NCBI GenBank assembly: GCA_018340805.1
Contig: JACMZG010000008.1
Coordinates: 81,128,444-81,192,443 of the forward strand
DNA from: Microvelia longipes
Taxonomy: Eukaryota; Arthropoda; Insecta; Hemiptera; Veliidae
DNA: 64,000 nt
Direction: 5' to 3'
Under the pieces are notes generated by a model, which did not search any database, was not told the origin of the DNA, and was given only the letters and a program-made list of their open reading frames with translations. Positions within the stretch are counted from its first letter, which is position 1. The number at the start of each line of letters is the position of its first letter. This document shows positions 59,460 through 64,000 of the stretch, in pieces. A program made the translations under genes and the position numbers.

Positions 59460-60423
59460 TTGCATATCAAGTAAATATCACAAACAGTTGAAGCTGAACT
59501 GCCTTAAACAACACTTTTGTCGTGCTGATAAATTTGCTTTGCTTACTTCAAAAGAAAGAATTTTATTTTTTAAAAACGATTAAGTTTAACAAAAAAAAGT
59601 TAACAGAAGCATCATTTCTATAAATATAAGTTGTTATTAATAATCATTTTCAATTAGTAACGGTCACACACCAATGACTTACTGGCCATACAAGAACGGA
59701 AAAATTTTAATTTTGACAAATATAGTTTCAAAACATCCTGTAAATATGTTTTAAAAGACAAATACCTTCACATTAATATCAATCGTACAGTAGCGAGTTA
59801 GCGTGATTCAGTTTCATATATTTTAAAACTTTTAACATTTTTGACTTTATTATTATAAATTATAGCAAAGTATTTTTTAAGAAGATATTTTTTAATTGAT
59901 TGCTGTAAATATTTTTTAGTAAGTATTGAATATAAATATTTAGTAAATTATTATTTATTTAATTAAAAAAATAAAATATTATGAAAACAAGATACTTAGA
60001 AAATTGTATACCAACTAAATGCAAATAAAGTATAATACAATTTGATAAAAAAAATAAAATAAATATAAACACTACAAGAAAAGTATGATACTCAAAGTAT
60101 TAATATCACTTAACGAAATCTCGAAGGATTATAAATCAAATCAAACCGGGGCGGAGTCGAAATCGTTTATAAAAACAAACAAACTGACCAACACGATATT
60201 CAATTAAGGTTTCAGGTTGTTTCGTGCTCAGATCGTTTGAGTTAAGTTTTAGTTATGAAAACTGTAAATATGATAAAACCTCTTATTGGTTTCTTCTATT
60301 AAATGAATATTGACTTTACAGCGTGTACGTAATGCACTGCTTTTCTTCGACTAAATCTTAGAAGTATTAATTGAAATAAAATATTTATTTAATTATTTGT
60401 TAACACTAGTTCGGGGGTTCAAC
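59458..60423. other. AT-rich intergenic sequence
   Basis: Nothing recognised. Confidence 0.4.
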
Positions 60424-60768
60424 TTTTTACTTTTCCTTATTTATACCGTAGGTATATAGGAAAAGTATTGTGTTTGTAAAAAAATCCGAAACCGGGATGA
60501 AACCGGAATTATTCGCTTCAGGGGTTTTAAAGGACTGTCTGTATATGTGTGCGAGAGTGTCTGATATCATCGTAGCTCCTAGTGTATTTATACTAGAGAG
60601 TTGAAGCTTTACAAAAATCAGTCTACCGCTGATGTAGTTGTGCTATTCGGAAAATATTTTTATGTCATTAATCCGCAATAATGACTCAGTAAAAATTTCG
60701 AAAAATTATAATACGCACAGAAAAGTTAAGCTATTAACTTAATTTTTGGCATTATAATACAACACACG
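60424..60768 (-). repeat. Family A copy 9 (right half)
   Basis: Minus strand: tail ttataccgtaggtatatagg, aaatccgaaaccgggatgaa, atcatcgtagctcctagtgt, agtctaccgctgatgtagtt, ttcggaaaatatttttatg and aatgactcagtaaaaatttc. The head half is missing. Confidence 0.88.
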
Positions 60769-60957
60769 GCTAAAATCAGTTGACAGCGCGCCAAAAAATG
60801 CGGGAGGGAAAGAATCATATTGGTTTAGACAGACCGACCGAGCCCCTTCCCCCTCCACCTCATGCCAACCTCGGTACGAAAAATACCTATTTCGTAAATA
60901 AAACCACAAAAAGGCAAGACTGATAATAAAAAATTGTAACCACGCCTCGCTTTTTTA

Positions 60958-61065
60958 GCGAATTTCCTTTGGGAAAAAATTCGCTAATGGGATAGGCGTC
61001 ATGGCGGAATTCGAACCTCGGACCACGACACAAATCCGTTTCAGAGGTCCCTAATGACGAAAAAA
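60958..61065 (-). mobile_element. SINE fragment with antisense B-box
   Basis: gaatttcctttgggaaaaaa then ttcgctaa folds back. Downstream, atggcggaattcgaacctcg contains, on the minus strand, ggttcgaattcc, a B-box-like tRNA T-arm. A diverged copy lies near 35,050-35,150. Confidence 0.4.
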
Positions 61066-61075
61066 AAAATTTCGC

Positions 61076-61255
<180 letters not shown>

Positions 61256-61449
61256 TCTAGACACTTTCTTGTAAACACTCTATCTTTCGAACGGATTAAT
61301 ATTTTTTTAACCAAACTTGGTACAAAAATCAACCTTCGGGAGGACACGAACCCTATTGAAAACCATGACCAACCAACCCGGTTTGCTGAGTCAGCGAAAT
61401 TTTCAAAAAATCAGCAAAATTTAGGGTTAATATTTTTTGCCGCGAAAAA

Positions 61450-61815
61450 GGTCAATATTTATGTTTTTTGAGACGCTGAATCGAATGAAACCGGTCCGAA
61501 GTCAATACGACCACTCTAAGTGACCTAAAAATCGAAAAAACCATTGTAAATTACCGAAAACCAAAATTTAGGTCGATAAAAAATAAATTTCGAGTAGGGT
61601 GTCGTTTTCTTTGTACTTTTGGGCGCTGAATTGAATGAAACCGGTCCGAAGACAATACGACCACTTTAAGTTACCAAAAAGTCGAAAAAACCACAAAAAA
61701 TATAGAAAACCAACATTACGGTCGTTGAAAATTAAATTTCGAGTAGGGTGTTGTTTTCAATGTTTTTTGGGCCTCTGAGTTGAATGGCAGTGGTCCGGAG
61801 TCAATACGACCACTC
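61450..61815. repeat. Tandem array, ~150-bp unit, ~2.4 copies
   Basis: The phrase gctgaatcgaatgaaaccgg then tccgaagtcaatacgaccac starts near 61,473, recurs near 61,624 and, diverged, near 61,774. Within each unit a second landmark is aaatttcgagtagggtgt. The last unit is cut by a SINE 3' end. Confidence 0.85.
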
Positions 61816-62030
61816 AAACTCAGGGTACCTGGGTTCACATCCTAGAAGGGTCGATAATTTTTTATCGTTTTTTTTTACTAAATATAAGTTTTTTCAACTA
61901 GAAAATAATTCTGGCGCGGTGGTCCGCATGTCGGGCGAATTTCCTTTGGATGGGAGCTCTCAAACCCAGAGTACCTGGGTTCAAATCCTAGTAGGGACAA
62001 TATTTTTTATCGTTTTTTTTTACCTAATAT
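61810..62030 (+). mobile_element. tRNA-derived SINE with A and B boxes, plus partial copy
   Basis: The copy from about 61,908 has A-box-like ctggcgcggtggtccgcatg and B box gggttcaaatcctagtaggg at about 61,978-61,997, then tttttatcgttttttttt. The spacing and order fit a tRNA-derived Pol III promoter. A partial copy at 61,810-61,875 retains only the B box (gggttcacatcctagaaggg) and the same 3' end. This is the best reference for the SINE fragments at 17.8, 32.6, 35.4 and 45.5 kb. Confidence 0.75.
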
Positions 62031-62049
62031 AAGTTTACAACTAGAAAAT

Positions 62050-62756
62050 AATTCTGGCGCGGTGGTCCGCATGTCGGGCGAATTTCCTTTGGATGCGTGT
62101 TTTCGTGCTTTTTACATTATATAAGTTTACAACTACTAAATAAATAATTCCGGCGCGGTGGTCCGCTGTCGGGCGAATTTCATTTAGAATGCGTGTTTCC
62201 GTGCTAAACGCCCATTTCTTGCTTATGCAAGAACCATGCCCATAGCGTGGTTCCGGTTCATGCTTTGGAACCTAAGCAGTTACTCAATTGTCAAGCACTG
62301 CTCGTAACTCATTTTGTCTGTATTTTCCAAAGGAAATGCGCTAAAACCTTTAAAGATAACTGACTAAGCTTAAATATAAGTAACTAAGCTTTAATCTAGT
62401 GCAAATAATAGTGCGTACTTTTAATTTTAGAGGCATAGTTTTGTACAACTAACTGGATAATTATGCGCATTTCCTTTGGAAAATACAGACAAAATGAGTT
62501 ACGAGCAGTGCTTGACAATTGAGTAACTGCTTAGGTTCCAAAGCATGAACCGGAACCACGCTATGGGCATGGTTCTTGCATAAGCAAGAAATGGGCGTTT
62601 AGCACGGAAACACGCATTCTAAATGAAATTCGCCCGACAGCGGACCACCGCGCCGGAATTATTTATTTAGTAGTTGTAAACTTATATAATGTAAAAAGCA
62701 CGAAAACACGCATCCAAAGGAAATTCGCCCGACATGCGGACCACCGCGCCAGAATT
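62050..62756. repeat. Perfect palindrome, 292-bp arms, 123-bp spacer
   Basis: The arm 62,050-62,341 is the exact reverse complement of 62,465-62,756 as read by eye, with equal arm lengths. Each arm holds two SINE heads (near 62,053 and 62,152) and the module gttactcaattgtcaagcac. The spacer aatgcgctaaaa...aactggat is the module also found at 18.1 and 19.55 kb. Absence of any mismatch implies either a very recent inversion-duplication or a chimeric long read. Confidence 0.9.
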
Positions 62757-64000
62757 TTTCCCTTATTGCGCATTTTGATCTATTTAAGTTCGTTTCGTTT
62801 CATTTCAATCTCTTCAATTTTATATGATATGCGAGTTATTATATGATCTGAGTGTCTATATTTGACGCATGGACATTGACGTACAGACCCTGTACTGTAC
62901 TTTGATTGCAGCACAGGGTCTGTCAGAAAGCATTTTTTTTTGCAAAATGCCATGTCTTTCAATAGATGACAGCCTTGAATTTTTTAAGTCATGAATGCTT
63001 ATGGCGTCATTTTATTTTTATAATATGAAACAATACGCATATAATTATACAAACGTGACACAAAAAAGCAGTTGGTTTGGGAAAAAAGTAAAACATAATT
63101 ATGTCAAGAGCAATACATCATGCAAAATTAAAACGTCATTTATTTCATCTAAGTATGCCGTTATAATAAATAATTGTGCATTTTAATACATATTGCAGTA
63201 AAAATAAGTAAAATCTATCTATAAAAAATAAGTATGTATAGCGGACGATTGAAATAACCTTCCATCGTAGAACAATTATGATCCATTGGATTATGTAATT
63301 AACAACTTTAACTTCACTTAATTCATATTTCCGAACGAAGTTAAAGCAACACTTAGTAGGTACATTTAAAAGATACAACAATATTCCTACTTAAAAATAA
63401 ATAATTTTTACAAAAATAAAGAAATACGATATCAAACAAAAGCAAATAATATAATTCAAAACATAACCTGACTTACAGTGTTGCCAGAGTAGGGATTTTT
63501 TTGTTACTAAAAAGAAGGGATTTATTGTTAAAAAAATAGGGTTGAAAGCATTGAGATTTTGGCGGGCTGTCAAATGACTTTAGCTGTGTGTTATGCTATT
63601 TATAGTTCCAATTTTATTGTATGACGTGGGGAAAAATTAATTTAATTTTCGGCATTAGTTACAATTTTTTATTGTTTTTTCAAATGTTGTGGCAACTCAA
63701 TTGAACAAAAACTATGAGGCAACCTTGGGGCCCCAATACCAAAATTGGTTAATGGCTAAAATACCAGAGGCTTTGTCTTCCAAAGCCTCTGGAATTTTCA
63801 ATTTTTGGAATCAAATTTTCCAAAGAAAAGGTAGATCCATCAGATTCAAGCGGCTTCCTATCCACTCATCACATTTGTTTACTCTTTCACTCCTTTAAAT
63901 ATTCTTCAAAATTGTTTATTACTTTTTATTAAAACAATAAACTTTTATAGATCTCAAAAGATTATTACAAGATCCGGCTTATTTAAAAATCTAAATAAAA
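62757..64000. other. Intergenic sequence with short perfect hairpins
   Basis: No gene recognised. Hairpins: cagaccctgt/acagggtctg at 62,884-62,922; ttggggccccaa at 63,725-63,736; and ccagaggctttg/caaagcctctgg at 63,764-63,792, with a 5-nt loop. The last two lie in an unrecognised 69-codon plus frame (63,689-63,898) that I do not call as a gene. Confidence 0.5.

Noticed and set aside
63476..63695. Possible hAT element bounded by cagtgttgcca and tggcaac
   Set aside because: Only about seven bases are complementary at the ends and no 8-bp duplication was found.

Overview
This window looks like intergenic, repeat-dominated nuclear DNA from an AT-rich animal genome, most likely an arthropod and perhaps an insect. 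The evidence is a very AT-rich composition (judged by eye), long (TA)n tracts, non-LTR retrotransposon remains with jockey/I-type domains, tRNA-derived SINE heads, hAT-type MITEs, a Vps55/LEPROT-family coding sequence and a histone H1 retropseudogene. Nothing points to bacteria: there are no operons, ribosome binding sites or dense ORFs. The species cannot be named from the sequence alone.

Layout. 1-8.4 kb: microsatellites, a terminal-inverted-repeat element with a nested retroposon, a 54-bp tandem array, hAT-type ends, a MITE with a perfect 8-bp target duplication, and the first copies of a ~0.75-kb dispersed repeat here called family A. 8.4-15.5 kb: AT-rich DNA, a 410-bp-arm inverted repeat carrying hammerhead-like cores, and a reverse-transcriptase fossil. 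15.5-17.1 kb: two family A copies flanking a compact segment with a GC-rich branched foldback, a TATA-like box, three open segments and a polyadenylation signal. This is the least explained part of the window. 17.8-21.1 kb: a 1.4-kb tandem duplication containing a Vps55/LEPROT-family gene on the minus strand (one full copy, one 3' copy). 21.2-24.6 kb: family A, then a degenerate jockey-like LINE. 26-34 kb: minisatellites, MITE, family A, microsatellites and a 42-bp array. 38.2 kb: a GC-rich islet. 40,474-41,391: an assembly gap of 918 N. 41.6-44.7 kb: a 3-kb satellite with a conserved GC-rich core. 45-51 kb: a possible 3' exon, hAT ends, two more MITE copies and short arrays. 52.8-55.65 kb: a family A copy split by histone H1 retropseudogene pieces and a 5'-truncated LINE with an RNase H domain. 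56-64 kb: minisatellites, family A, a SINE cluster and a perfect 292-bp-arm palindrome.

How the parts relate. The window contains one convincing cellular gene (Vps55/LEPROT family) and little other coding DNA. The rest records successive insertions: SINEs and hAT MITEs dispersed by host-encoded enzymes, LINEs that also retroposed histone H1 mRNA, and tandem arrays that grew locally. Duplicate segments differ mainly by single-base dropouts, so part of the damage may be consensus error in a long-read assembly rather than real mutation. Frameshifts reported here should be read with that in mind.
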